A stretch of 64,000 bases of DNA from contig JAGFBZ010000342.1 in the NCBI GenBank assembly GCA_018398805.1, positions 1-64,000 on the forward strand, written 5' to 3'. Origin of the DNA: Hirundichthys speculiger. Its lineage: Eukaryota > Chordata > Actinopteri > Beloniformes > Exocoetidae. The notes under the pieces were generated by a model, which was not told the DNA's origin, searched no databases, and saw only the letters and a program-made list of their open reading frames with translations. Numbering within the stretch: position 1 is the first letter of the stretch; every line of letters begins with the position of its first letter. The translations under genes were made by a program, and so were the position numbers. Positions 11,201 through 22,840 of this stretch are shown piece by piece.

Positions 11201-12114
11201 CATTATGTAAAAACTCATTCTTAGATAAAAAAAAAAAAAAGCCATTCTGAAATAAACTATTATGCATTAAACTAAGATTAAATAATAATAAAAATATATT
11301 TCATAATAATTACTTTTTTTCATAATAATGGGAAACATTTCATAATAATGGATATGTATTTCATAATAATAAACACCTGTATTTCATAATAATAGACTCA
11401 TTTATTCATTTAATTATGACCCAAACGGGGCTCCATAGGTTGAAGACCCCTGATCCACGTCTACAAATGTAGCTAGGCGTCGCCTCAATGCGGACCGCAA
11501 GAAATGCGATTAGTCAGACGTACCTGACTGCCTGACTTTTCCGTTCTACCGAGTCGCCTGTTTTTGGATTAACCAGGGTTGGGTGGAACTCCTGGTGAGA
11601 CAGCGTCCTCTAGTGGTCACAGAAAAAAATAGTTTCAAAGCTGCTCCTCTGGAACCTCTGGGCAACGTCGCAGCTATCTTCACACAAACCACTCAAGGGT
11701 CACATGACTCGAAACGCCGATCTCACACTGCCACCTAGAGGTCTTCCTCTGAAACACCAACGGGGTGAACATTGATTAGCGCCTCTGAGAATAAACTTGT
11801 GCAGCGAACCTTTTCACATCTTCAGTTTTAAAGTGATGCTGGATTTGCAAACGCAGTTGTCAAACTAAATTTATCTTCAGTAACAGGGACTACAGTCCCG
11901 GGGGGGTTATGACCCCGGTCATCTGAGGCCCAACATGCGGTGAACTCAGGTGTGTTGATGACTCATGTGCTGGTCTTGCAGGCTTCCTGATGTGTTCAGT
12001 GCCCACTGCCCCTTCAGCACCTGTGTTCTGGCAGAGCTGGGTCACCGTCTTCAGGCGGGGGGAGACGAACTAGCTGGATCGGCTACGACTGACCGGTTTG
12101 GACCTGGGAAGTGA
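8299..12114 (+). CDS. Secreted peptide precursor, calcitonin/adrenomedullin-like, six-exon model
   Basis: Joined exons: 8299-8396, 8476-8538, 9834-9896, 10102-10146, 10272-10301 and 11982-12114, all with GT/AG borders and phase 2, giving 143 residues. Residues 1-23 form a signal peptide (MEPAWSAAVFLTVMVTATMV). Exons 2-5 each encode one N-glycosylation sequon: N48-E-T, N69-Q-T, N83-W-T and N91-R-T. Exons 2 and 3 are both 63 nt and align as duplicates. The last exon has HCPFSTCVLAELGHRLQ then TTDRFGPGK and a stop. A Cys109-Cys114 six-residue ring ending in TC, followed by an amphipathic LxxLxHRL helix, is the signature of the calcitonin/CGRP/adrenomedullin family; the LxHRL pattern favours adrenomedullins. 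Pro-Gly-Lys at the end could yield a C-terminal prolinamide. Odd points: no dibasic cleavage site precedes the ring, and two further possible micro-exons (10381-10393 and 10510-10524) would break the frame. The family call is inference; the exon chain is well supported. Confidence 0.5.
8687..9727. mobile_element. Foldback element with ~400-bp arms carrying a THAP exon
   Basis: Left arm about 8687-9135 and right arm about 9320-9727 are long inverted copies, with outer ends AATTGACC and GGTCAATT. Each arm holds the first exon of a THAP-type zinc-finger gene pointing inward: TGCTGCTGGGGACCTGCAAC, then CNSDSRCPEHLEG and RPHNQLNVGKVTKHTYIYSK, ending at a splice donor (CCAAGGTAAGT near 9019). The arms differ by substitutions and one 26-bp indel near 8743-8768. 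THAP domains are the DNA-binding part of P-element-like transposases, so this may be a derivative of one. It lies in intron 2 of the peptide gene. Confidence 0.75.
10651..11435. mobile_element. 785-bp MITE with long TIRs and TA flanks
   Basis: The left end TGGAGCCCCGTTTGGGTCAT is mirrored at the right end (to 11435). TA lies at 10649-10650 and 11436-11437. Subterminal sequence also mirrors: a series of TTATTATGAAATA units inside both ends. It lies in the last intron of the peptide gene. Confidence 0.85.
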
Positions 12115-12300
12115 GGTCAGACGCAGGAACGCAGGAGCGCAGGAGCGCAGGAGCGCAGGAGCGTGGCAGCGGCGGCCACTCCTGTGCTGTTCTTCTGTCT
12201 TTGAATGGATTTTGAAACATTCCTTAATGTTTTCTTTTCCTAAATCCTCAGTAGATGTTTCCAATCCGTAAAGTTTGCATCTCACATGTTAAAAAATAAA
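12115..12300 (+). other. Probable 3' UTR of the peptide gene with poly(A) signal
   Basis: Starts after TGA 12112-12114, contains four to five GCAGGAGC-type tandem units (12123-12165), and reaches AATAAA at 12295-12300. Further AATAAA motifs follow at 12356-12390. Confidence 0.45.
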
Positions 12301-12399
12301 AAAGTAATTATTTACTGACCTGTTTTTGGGAGCTACGTGTGCAACAGTGGTCAAGAATAAAGATAAATAAAGAAAAATAAAAAATAAAGGATTCATGCT

Positions 12400-12560
12400 T
12401 TCTGCTTGTGAATATTTGTCTGAATTGACTGAAAATGGTTTTTAACCACCCATCACTTATGTCTTTCCCTATTGGCATTGTGTTCGCCCACAGCTGAGTG
12501 TGTCAGAGCAGCGAACTGCTGAAATGGCAGCTTTTACAGACGTCTATAGAAGGTTTTCAC
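12400..12560. repeat. Tc1-type terminal fragment
   Basis: CTTATGTCTTTCCCTATTGGCATTGTG near 12459 recurs with small changes at 23983 and 30103, both next to Tc1 transposase remnants. It is probably a leftover end of the same family. Confidence 0.45.
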
Positions 12561-12665
12561 GGCGCGCCATCAGCGCATCATCCAACCGGAAGTCGCCATC
12601 CTGGAGGCGCGCAGCAACGTAAACAAAGCGCACACACTGGAGTAAATCGGGCGTCTTCATTGAAA

Positions 12666-13101
12666 ATGGTAAATTATTGCCGTGTTTTTAGCTGTACCAA
12701 CCGGACAGACCGCGAGAGACACTTGGAGTTTTATAGACTTCCAAAGGTTATTAAAAATCAGCCAGAAGTTGTCAGAGGAAAGGAGGCGCTTGTGGTTAGC
12801 AAAGCTAAACCAGCACCTGCGTGGCAAAAATCTGGACAACATCTGAATTTGTTCGGCCCATTTCGTGTCAGGTAAGTTAAGTGAAATGTTGTTAGCTCTT
12901 AATTTTACACATGAACAATTATCAAGAAAAAAAGCTCTTAATTTCTAGTCTAATGATAATATCAAGCTACCACCTAGCTACACTAGCAACACAGTTCTTA
13001 AAATGTAAAGCTACAATGTGCTATATTTCTCACTGTATTCCGGGTAAAAGGTCTGACCTTTATCAAAAGGATGACCCAGATTGGGTCCATCTGTTGGAAT
13101 G
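12666..13101 (+). pseudogene. THAP-domain gene fragment, broken
   Basis: Exon 1 (12666-12871) begins MVNYCRVFSCTNRTDRERH with the first Cys pair of a C2CH THAP zinc finger. A frameshift near 12755 leads into EERRRLWLAKLNQHLRG and LDNI-stop-ICSAHFVS, which supplies the C-x2-H and ends at a good donor (GTAAGT 12872). A second exon near 13043-13101 encodes GKRSDLYQKDDPDWVHLLE then a stop, but its acceptor reads TTCCGG instead of CAG. The frameshift, nonsense codon and lost acceptor make this a pseudogene. THAP proteins bind DNA and often derive from P-element-like transposases; this paralogue differs from the THAP exon at 8.9 kb. Confidence 0.8.
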
Positions 13102-13183
13102 ACGGGGAGAAACCAGGTAGTTTATGATGTCGGGGTCTGCAATTGAAGGGAGCATTATGCATTTTGTCGTTACCCCTCCGGAT

Positions 13184-13222
13184 TAGAGGTTAGGGCTAGG
13201 GGTAGGGGCTAGGGGTTAGGCT
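13184..13222. repeat. Degenerate telomere-like tract
   Basis: Units of TTAGGG and CTAGGGG repeat for about 40 bases. Confidence 0.7.
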
Positions 13223-13224
13223 TT

Positions 13225-14105
13225 CCGGCTCGTCATTGCTCCAAGACGAGGGAGCTAACTCGTACGGATCGGCACCACCGACAAACTGTAACTTTTCAGA
13301 ATATCATTCCCTTTCCCGTGGACCAAGTCCTTCTCTGGATGTTTTTGCGTCTGTAACGCCTTTTGAAGAGCTTTTCTGTGGTTTATCCATCCTTTATCCA
13401 CGGTCGTTTACATTGATCCAGCGGTGTGTTTACATCCGAGTACCTCCAAGATGGCCGCGCATCCGGGTCACTGACCAAAATGTGACGTAGGTGAAAACCC
13501 TCTATATCGACTCTTCAAGGGTTAACGGGGCGCTCAACATGGCTGCTGTATTTTTTCTGTTTTCGTGTTAAAAGTGTTGGTTTTATTCCTGAAACCGAAG
13601 ATCAAGGTGGACCTTTCAGGTTTAGAGCTGTGAGTTAATAAAAGAACTCAGGCAGACTCGTCCACATCCTTTATTTGTTGACAAACAAACAAAAAAAGGA
13701 GATGATGATGGTGCCAGATTAAGACCACGACTGAGGTGGACGTAGGAGACTGAGACCGTATCAGGTCTAGTTCATCTTGGATCAGGAGTTATGGCGGAAG
13801 CAGGCGGTTCCTCTTTAGTTCTTCATCCATTCTTATCCTGTGAAGTCTTACCAACTCTGTTTTTGGTTTTATCTCTAAGTGTTTTTCTGGCGTTTATCTG
13901 ATTGTTTTGTGTTGCTGCTGCCTCGTTTGTTGATAAAAGTTAGTTTGAAGTGCCTGCGTTTGTCCTGCAGGTGGCAGCAGAGGAACAGCTACCGACGGTG
14001 GGATTTACTGAAGCTTTGATGGATTTTTTTTGTCCAGTCTGATGACAGAGACCCAACCAGCTGTGATCCAGTCAACAACAGTCCTGATCCCCTCAGTGAG
14101 ACTTC
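13225..14105. other. Unassigned
   Basis: No gene or repeat with clear borders. Short open frames lack family features. Confidence 0.4.
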
Positions 14106-14109
14106 ACAA

Positions 14110-15107
14110 CTGGGTTATAATAATTTCGATTTTCCATTAGTTTTAGTTTTTATTTAGTTTTTTGTTTAGTTTTTCCAAATCCAGTTAGTTTTAATTCGTT
14201 TTTAGAGCAGTTTTGCTAGTTTTTATTCGTTTTGGTTTTGAAATACTTAGTTTTAGTTCTTATTAGTTTCAGTGTTAGTTTTAGTTTTATTTTGTAAATT
14301 AGGGTTGTAATTTTGGTTGGAGTGAAGCACTGAACTTTTTGAAGGCTATCGAATCACATAGTCATGTTTACATTCTGGTCTCAATAAACATATTTATCAA
14401 TGCGTCTTCCCTCTTGTGGTGTTCCTGCGTATTTACTGACCAGCAGCTATCTGGTCTCCGTGGAAACAGTCCATTATAGTTGCTGTTTTCTCCCGTTCCT
14501 TCCCAACGCTGACTGGCCTGTAGCTGTAGCTTCTCTTTCCAGCTAGCTTAGGCTAGCTTATCCAGCTAGTCTTGGTTAGCTTCTCTTTCCAGGGGGCTAG
14601 CTTAGGCTAGCTTATCCAGCTAGTCTTGGTTAGCTTCTCTTTCCAGGGGGCTAGCTTAGGCTAGCTTATCCAGCTAGTCTTGGTTAGCTTCTCTTCCCAG
14701 GGGGCTAGCTTAGGCTAGCTTATCCAGCTAGTCTTGGTTAGCCTTCTTGTGTGAGCTTTTCAAATGGACTTTCAGATTCGTGGGTTTTTTCTCCTTGAGA
14801 AGTATTCCACACATTGTATCACCTGCTTCTACAACAAGACACTTATTTTTATCGTTAACAGTCATAGTCAAAGAAATCCCAAATAGGACTGAGACGCTTT
14901 CTCCCAACTTTTTCTGCAGCCATCACTGCTGATCACTTTTTTTTTTTTTTTTCGGTTGTTGTTGTACGGCGGAGCGAAGTTAATACATTTCAAACATTTA
15001 TGAGGAAAAAAATTACAAACATGAAAACGAAGGACGTTCTTGACATTATTATAGTTAATTTTAGTTTGTTTTATAACCACATAATACAGTTTCAGTTATC
15101 GTTTTTT
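14110..15107. repeat. TTTAG-rich interspersed repeat
   Basis: Opens with dense AGTTTTAGTTTTTAT sequence after GGTTATAATAATTTCG. It closes near 15050-15107 with TTATTATAGTTAATTTTAG and ATAATACAGTTTCAG. The similar ends suggest one element, but class and borders are uncertain. Confidence 0.35.
14531..14742. repeat. 54-bp minisatellite, about four copies
   Basis: TTCTCTTTCCAG starts units at 14531, 14581, 14635 and 14689. The first unit is 4 bp shorter. Each unit contains GCTAGCTTAGGCTAGCTTAT, which is itself built from GCTAGC repeats. Confidence 0.93.
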
Positions 15108-15109
15108 AA

Positions 15110-17106
15110 AAAACTCGTGAGCAATCCCAAGCTGAACGTTTGTGGTGACTGAGGTCAAGTGTTGGTGTTCAAGCCCGTTTCTGGGCGTGCCACTTACCAA
15201 ATTCCACCCATTTCTGGATTCTCCAGAGCTGGGCGGAGTCAGCGCCTGCCAAGGTCGGTCAAGGCTACGCCGTAGGTGTGATCCCGAGACTGAAGGCCGC
15301 GCTGCAGGCGCCTCTCTCCGGATGTAAGCGCGCGTCACGTGTTCTCCTTTGTTGTTGAACTTCCCGCCTCTCATTCCTTTTCACGGTTTTCAAGGTGGAA
15401 CGATGGAGCCGCTGCTACGTCTGAGCCGCATAAAGGAAGTAAAAAAGGTGCTGCAGGAATGAACCCTCCCTCTGCCCTCTAGTGGTTGGTGATGGAACGA
15501 CAGTGCAACGTAGACGATATTAACGCCAGAGACAGCGTAGCGGCCGTACGTAGCCTGGATGCGTAGCTGCTACACGGAAACATATGAGCCTTCACAATTA
15601 AAAGAAAACCTACAGGTCACACAGGGTTTGTCCATTTATAGTTATACAGTCTATGGCATTTTTTTTTCTTCCTCCTGATTCGTAAATATTTTCTCGCGAT
15701 TTTTAAAATACTGAAAGCGGACTAGTCTGTGACCATTTGAACTATTATCTTTGCGAAATATGGGCTACTTAATCTATCGATAATGCTGATTGTGTGATTA
15801 TCATGTCAAAGTTATGTGCCAATCAGACTTGTGGGCGTGGCCCCAAGATACTCCTCCCCCTGTGTCTCATGATGTAATGATCCAACATTTGTGAAACTTG
15901 GTGCTGACAGTTGGAATGAAATCTGGGTTAAAAACATGTTTTATGAAACGTCATCCCTAGGGGGAGCTACAACTCACACTCGTCAACCGTGAATCAATTG
16001 AGATAAAAGTTTTCAAATTTGGTACAGATTTCAGTCAGTGCCTAAAATTTCAGAGGTCAATATTTACAACGCGGTCCAGTTAAATGCCAGCTGGATCCTA
16101 GATGTCTCTGGGATATCTTGCATTGTAATAGACACATCCAGTTAGTTAAAATCCATCTGAGTGATATTGCTCAGGACTGATTAAAACTGATCGACCGATC
16201 GGATGTCAGTTGGTATCTGTGAAAATCTGCCCCGAGTGCGGTCTGACAGGTCTGATTGGAAACCTGGCAACGGATCGACTGGTGCTGATTGGATGATCAG
16301 GTCTGAAGCAGCAATCAGCCACATCAGAGGGAGGAGGAGGAGGAGGAGGAGGAGGAGGGACTGGGTGATGGGTCAGAGGGACCGGCTGCAGTTCTGCAGG
16401 TTCTGATGGGGGGATGAATCTCAGAGACATGCGACAGCTCAGCGACTGTTAAAATGTTCCTGCTGCTTAATAATGCAGCATCAGAACTTGCATTCTGATG
16501 CTGCGTTCGAAGGAAAATTGATCCAAATGAGAAGATTTCTGGAAGACAGAACCTCAGCCAGGCCCAGTGACGCTCACAGTCACACGGAAACAGCTTCAGA
16601 CAAACAGCAACACAGGACTGCATTTCAGCGTGCCGTCGTTTATTTAACAAGTCAAGAGGAGAAGAAACCCACTGGGCAACACTAAGTACCCCCATGATGC
16701 AACAGCTGACTGCAAATACACAGCATCTGGTCACATGACCCGTAGGCTCGTACAGGGAGCATCTGAAGCCCGTTTTAGCTTTAGAGACCAACCAGGTCCA
16801 CCTCGAAGGACCCCGAGAGGATTAAGTGACGAGCAGTTTGGCTCCGTTACCCCGGTGGCGCTGCCGGTCCAACGTGGAGCTGTTGCCCGACTCGGCTGAC
16901 GCCGCTCCGGGCTTCAGCTCAGCTAAGGGGCATAGCGAGCTCTCAGCCAGCAGCTCCGCACGTCAGCCAGTACACGGTCCAGCCGGGCGGCTAACGGTGA
17001 ATCGTTTCAGGGCTCTTCCAACTGGAACTGTGCTGGGACCTGCAGTAAATCATCCCGGTGGAGGGGCCGGCGACCTCTAAAGTTGCTTCGGGTGGCAACG
17101 TGAAAT
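15110..17106. other. Unassigned, with a short (GGA)n tract
   Basis: No recognisable gene. A run of GGA triplets lies at 16329-16358. Open frames crossing it are compositional. Confidence 0.4.
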
Positions 17107-17113
17107 GACTGGG

Positions 17114-17165
17114 GCGGTTAGCGCGGCGGTTAGCGCAGCGGTTAGCACGGCAGTTAATGCGGCGA
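17114..17165. repeat. Short 9-bp tandem repeat
   Basis: About five degenerate units of GCGGTTAGC. Confidence 0.75.
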
Positions 17166-18068
17166 AGCTCAACTAAGTCCTTCGTCCTCAGACCCACAAC
17201 CAGTCACGGTGGTCTGATACAACAATCAGCATAAGAAAACACATTCTCTTCAAAACGTGACAATAATCTGTTCGGTCTTTATTCTCAGAAGTAAAGGTCT
17301 TCACGGGTCCACTTTCATGGACCCGAACCCGAATGGACCCATGAAAATCGACCTGAAACCGACCCGACCAGAGCTATTTTCATAGGTTCGGGAGTCCGAA
17401 CCCGAATGGAGCCGCAATATTTGGACCCGGAACCGACCCGAGTCTTTAGTTTCCGACCACGAACCAAACCGAGTTACCGGAATAGAACCGAGACAATCCA
17501 GCCCATAGTTGCTCATGTTAAAGTTGTCTAGCGTTGAATAAAACTTGATTTTCTTACCTAAAGTTGTCTTCTTCTACCGGTTCAGTTGCTACATAGGCTA
17601 CGTGATGTAAACAACAATAAATCCACGTTGTTATTTTCTTTGTGGATACAGATGCTATTGGTAGCAACTGCTAACGCTAATAGCCTACACCGGTCAGGAC
17701 GTGTTATGAATATGTTCTCTCATCCAGCGTTGTCATGTTGGTGATCCGTTGTGCTTTACAGCTGCCGGGCAAACTGCTAATAACACGCTACGGCAACACG
17801 GTTGTTTCATGACAAACACGCCACGTTAATGAATAATTTATTTTTTTTTTTCATATTGTATTTATTGAGTTTTTAACACTACAAAACAAGTAGATGATAA
17901 TGATACATTTGACATAAGAGTTATATTAAATAACATAATCCCCATAATAAAATAAAACAAGCAGCACACATAATAAAGAAATAAAGACCAAAAAAATAAA
18001 AAATAAATAAAAAAGACATATTAAAATAAAACAGGTAGATAAAAATCTCAGCACTAAACATTGTTTCC

Positions 18069-21000
18069 CTAATTGCCTTTGTAGTGTCTCAGAAACTCAG
18101 TTAACAGCGACCATATTTCTTTAAAATTCTCTTCCTTTCCTCTCACAATATATGTAAGTCGTTCCAATACGATACATGACGCCATCTCCTTCACCCACAT
18201 TTGATTTGAGGGTACATCCATTTTCTTCCAGTACAAAGATATTAACCGTCTGGCCTGCAGGAGTCCAAAGTCAATCAATTTTAATTGTTTGGAGTTAAAG
18301 ATACAATTCTCTGGATATATTCCCAATATACATATTTTTGCTTCAGCAGGTACGTTTACTCCAGCAATCTTTGACAACGTCTGCGTGACTGACTTCCAAT
18401 ACTGCTGTAATTTTGGACAGTCCCATACACAGTGAAAAAGAGTACCCTTTCCATCTAAACATTTACTACAGCTGTCTGGGATGTTAGGTGACCAGCTATT
18501 CAGTTTTACCGGGGTTATGTAGGTTCTCACCAACCACTTTATCTATGCTGGGAGTGTCTCAGTTGAAAAGTAGAACATAGCTGAGCGCAGCTGTGCAGAC
18601 CAGTAATATAACTTTAGGTTAGGGAGTTGTAATCCCCCTCTCTCATATGGCAAGTACAGTAGACGAAGTCTTAGTCTAGATTTTTTTATTATTCCAAATG
18701 AATCTATTAAAGATACTGTTTAGTTCATCAAAAAATCGTCTTGGAAGAGGCAAAGGAAGTGATTGAAAGAGGTATAAGAATTTTGGCAATATGTTCATTT
18801 TAATGACGTTTATTCGGCCAATCATTGATATAGGCATCATCATCCATTTGTTTAAAGACTCCTTTACTTCACTAACCAAAGGGTCATAGTTTGTTGGTAT
18901 AATGGTTTTAATGTCTGGGGTAATCTTAACACCAAGATACACAAATCCCTCTTTTGCATTGATAAACGGGGTCTGTATAACTGGATTTAGCCTTTCATCC
19001 TTGTTTAAAAATAAAATGGAGGATTTTGAATCATTTATTTTATAGCCAGAAAATCGACCAAATAGTTCTATTTGTCGCATTAAGCTTGGGATGCTGATGG
19101 ACAGCTTTGTCAAAAAAACTATCAGATCGTCAGCGTACAGGGCCAATTTATGCTCTTGATCTCCAAACTGAATGCCAAATAGATCATTTTGCATTCTTAT
19201 ATTCATTGCCAAGGGTTCCATAGCCAGAATAAATAACATTGGTGATAACGGGCATCCCTGGCGTGTAGAACGTTCCAATTTGAAAGGTTTAGAAACTATG
19301 TTGTTTGTCAAAACTTTGGCTTCGGGATTTGTATACAAAAGTTTAACCCATTTAAGAAGATTACATCCAAGTCCATACCTCGGAAGAACGTTAAACAGAT
19401 ATGACCATTCTATTCTATCAAAGGCCTGACGAGCATCAAGCGATAATAAAGCTGTATCTTTAGTGTCAAATTTCTCATGAATTATATTCAGAACTCTTCT
19501 TATATTGTGAAACCCTTGACGTTTTGGTACAAAGCCATTTTGGTCGTTATGAACTAGATGGGAGATAAAGGGGTCTAATCTTTTTGCTAAAACTTTGCAA
19601 AGTATTTTAGTGTCAACTCCCATCAGGCTTATTGGTCTGAATGATGAGCACTCCATAGGCGGTTTACCAGGTTTTAATATCAAAGTGATCACAGCCTGTC
19701 TCAGAGTGTGTGGGAGAACCCCATTTTTAAACGCTTCTTCATACATGTTAAAAAGTGGAACTATTAGTTTTTCTCTGAAGATTTTGTAGAATTCAATCAG
19801 AAAGCCGTCCAATCCAGGCGCTTTACCACTGTAGATACTTTGTATGGCGTGTGATATCTCTTCAATACTTAGATTTCTGTCCAACCTCCTGTTTTGTGTC
19901 ATCTGTGAGTGTCTGGAACTGAAGTTGCTCCAAGAATAGGTCTTGTTCTTCCGAGGCATGGTAACATTCTGATTTATACAAAGTTTTCATAGAATTGTCT
20001 AAAACTATCATTAATTTCAGGTGGATCTACTGTTATCATACCTGAGGAGGTCTTTATGCTATTAATTGCTCTTTCACTCTGTGTTTTCTTAATTCTCCAT
20101 GCTAAGAGTCTTCCCGCTTTCTCTCCTTGGTCATAATAAGATTGCTTTAACCACATTAAACTTTTTGCTGCTGCATCAGAAGACAATTTATTATATTCAG
20201 TTCTCAAGCGTAACAGTTCACTTTGCTTTATTGGGTCATCACTAATATTTTAGTCTAACTCCAAAGATTTAATTTGTTTATCTAGGATTTCCATTTGTTT
20301 TCGTTGTTGTTTATTCTTCGTACTTGTATAGCTAAGAATTTCACCTCGAATATATGCTTTAAATCCTTCCCATCTCATTGAAGCACAAGTTTGATCCGTA
20401 TTTAATTCAAAGTAATTATCTATCTTTTCCCCTATAAATTTAACAAAGTTTAAATTCTGAAGCCATCTTGCTTGAAGCCGCCTAATGGAACTGGTTATGG
20501 ACAAAGTTGTCTATGTGGATGTTCAGTGATATAGCTGCATGATCACTGATCACTGTGCTATCATACTGACACTGTTTGATCCTTGACAAAAGGTCTCTTG
20601 AAACAAGAAAATAATCTATACGTGAGCGGGATTTATGTATACCTGAGTGACAAGAGAATTCTATTTTATCAGGGTTTTGTTCCCTCCACACTTCCACTAA
20701 ATTGAGATCCAATATATATTGTTTTATTAATTGTCTAGTTTGAGCTTTATAGGCATCTGAGCCCGTTGAACGATCTACATTCGGGTTTAAGGTGCAATTG
20801 AAGTCTCCTCCAATTATATAGAGTCCTTGCAAGGTGGATACAGTAAGAAATAGATCCTCAAAAAATTTTGGCTTGTTTTCATTAGGGCCATATAAACTCA
20901 CTAAGTTCAAAGTAGTAAAGAGAATGTTACCCTGAATGATTACATACCTACCAGCGGGGTCTTTTTTGTTTTTAACATTTGAAATGGTATGCTTCTATGA

Positions 21001-21245
21001 ATCAAAATAATTACACCTCTTGCATAGTTATTGTATGATGCATGGATCACCTGGCCAGGCCATCTGTTTTTTACAAATTTCAGTTCACAATCTGTAAGGT
21101 GTGTTTCTTGAAGAAAGATTATTTTCGATTTGAGTTGTTTAATCCTGTTGATAACCTGTTTTAATTTAAGTCGTTTCCTGAGTCCCCTGACATTCCAACT
21201 TGTGATTTTTATATAAGAAACATTAGGAGTTCTAATTTGTTCCAT
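18069..21245 (-). pseudogene. LINE ORF2: endonuclease and reverse transcriptase
   Basis: Nicks target DNA and copies the LINE RNA. The apurinic endonuclease domain (about 21245-20510) has ITSWNVRGL, FLQETHLTD, GGDFNC, SRIDYFLVS and ISDHAAI. The reverse transcriptase (about 19959-18676) has GKAPGLDGF, FRPISLMGVD, TRQGCPLSPMLF and LALYADDLIVFL near 19130. The C-terminal part (18533-18069) has a CSKCLDGKGTLFHCVWDCPK Cys/His motif. Frameshifts near 20935, between 20240 and 19970, and near 18540 break it into several open segments, so it is dead but recent enough to be read throughout. Confidence 0.92.
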
Positions 21246-21928
21246 ACTTTATTAGATTTTTTCTGGAATATTAACGTAGCAATACGCAGTGTTGAGTTAG
21301 TGCGAGATACAGGCACGTTTCGAGCCAAAAGAAACAAATAAAAAAAGAAAACCCTGAAAATGACACATAAACATTTCAAAGTCCCACCACCTTCCCTTAC
21401 TCAGATTAGTAAATTGGGGCTTGTGCTAATCCACCAATAGAGGAGTAGCTGAACTATAAAACCCAACTTCAAACGCAGCAGTGGTGCCCGTGAACCATGC
21501 AAACACCAAACTAAAAAACAGATACAGCAAACCCTTATGAACATGTAACATAGGCACTGAATGAAATTATTCAACAGCAATGTCTTTCAAGTGACCATAT
21601 AGAGGCCCTCTTTTAAGAGTTAAATTTTAATCAAAGTATGTAGTGTCAATGTGTTATAAAGAGGGGGAAAAAAAATTATATTATATGTATGATCACATAC
21701 ATGCACGAGACCATAGTGCCATTATGAAAACAATATAGAAAATATCTTGCATTACAAGAAAAAAAAAAGTCTCTCTTTAGCTGTTTAATAAAATAACAGA
21801 TCAACAATTGACAGAAAAACGGAGAAACTGAATATTATGATTATGCTGACGTTCAAACGCTAAAGTGCGGATATTAGATATGAGCAACTGATTCTCCAGT
21901 CCAGGAATTGAACCGCTCACCTCCATAG

Positions 21929-22840
21929 TCAGTCCTGTCCAGCGTGTTTGCGGAGGAAGTCCCCGGCCTCCTTCGGGGATGAAAACAGCTGTAGCTTCCC
22001 ATTGTGGAGGATCCTCATCTTACATGGATTATACTGAAACCCGCGGAACATTCCTTTTTCAGCAAACACTTTTCTGACGCCGTTGAACTCGCCTCGTAAT
22101 CGGATGGTCTCAACTGAAAGATCCTGAACGAAGAAAAGTTTGTTTCCGTCATGCTCGATGTTACGTTGTTTTGTAGAACGGAAAACAAACTCCCGATCTT
22201 GAAAATTTAGGAATCGGATCAGGACTGCTCTGTGTTGGTTTGGCTTTGGAGGTGCCAGGGTGCGGTGGACCCTCTCAATGACAAAGGATCTGTCGGTCTC
22301 CAGCCAACGCGGCAGCGCCTCCTGGATAAACTCCAGTAGCGGTCGCGGACCCTCGGCGCCCTCTCGGAGGCCAAACAAGTGAAGGTTTTTCCCTCGGCCC
22401 CGGTTCTCCAGGTCGTCCGTCTTGGCCTCCAGGTAGGATATTCGCTTCATGGCGTTGTTAAAGTCGGTTGCGCTCTTTTCCAAGAGCTCTTCTGCTAGCA
22501 TGATTCTATTTTCGGCTTCTTCCAGTCTTGTAACATTAGCGGCTACATTTTGCTTCACTTCCGTCACGTTTGTCTCTAAAGCTGCGATGGACTTCGCCAT
22601 TTCACCCATACGATTGTCGATGCTGTCCAGCTTGGTTCCAAATCCACTGAACTCTGAGTGTAATGACCGAAGTTCAGATAGGACCGTGCTAAGGTCACAC
22701 ATGCTACCAGTGCTAGCTGTCCCCTCGTTATCTTGGTCTGTTGTCGAAACATCAGTTTTAGTTGGTTTTTGGGAACCGCGTTTTCTTGTGAAAATATCAC
22801 AATCCTTGAGAGTAGTTGATTTTGACATTTTACAATTCAA
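21929..22840 (-). CDS. LINE ORF1, L1-type RNA-binding protein
   Basis: 303 residues, uninterrupted. Chaperone that coats LINE RNA. Residues about 45-140 form a long heptad coiled coil (LRSLHSEFSGFGTKLDSIDN onward). The central RRM-like block is DLENRGRGKNLHLFGLREG, followed by RVHRTLAPPKPNQHRAVLIR, and the C-terminal domain contains KMRILHNGKLQLFSSPKEA. This layout matches the transposase-22 family of L1 and Tx1 elements. ORF1 being intact while ORF2 is broken suggests moderate age. Confidence 0.88.
   Translation of the reverse strand: MNCKMSKSTTLKDCDIFTRKRGSQKPTKTDVSTTDQDNEGTASTGSMCDLSTVLSELRSLHSEFSGFGTKLDSIDNRMGEMAKSIAALETNVTEVKQNVAANVTRLEEAENRIMLAEELLEKSATDFNNAMKRISYLEAKTDDLENRGRGKNLHLFGLREGAEGPRPLLEFIQEALPRWLETDRSFVIERVHRTLAPPKPNQHRAVLIRFLNFQDREFVFRSTKQRNIEHDGNKLFFVQDLSVETIRLRGEFNGVRKVFAEKGMFRGFQYNPCKMRILHNGKLQLFSSPKEAGDFLRKHAGQD

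Noticed and set aside
16324..16791. 155-codon minus-strand ORF with poly-Ser end
   Set aside because: Poly-Ser comes from the (GGA)n tract and the rest has no recognisable domain.
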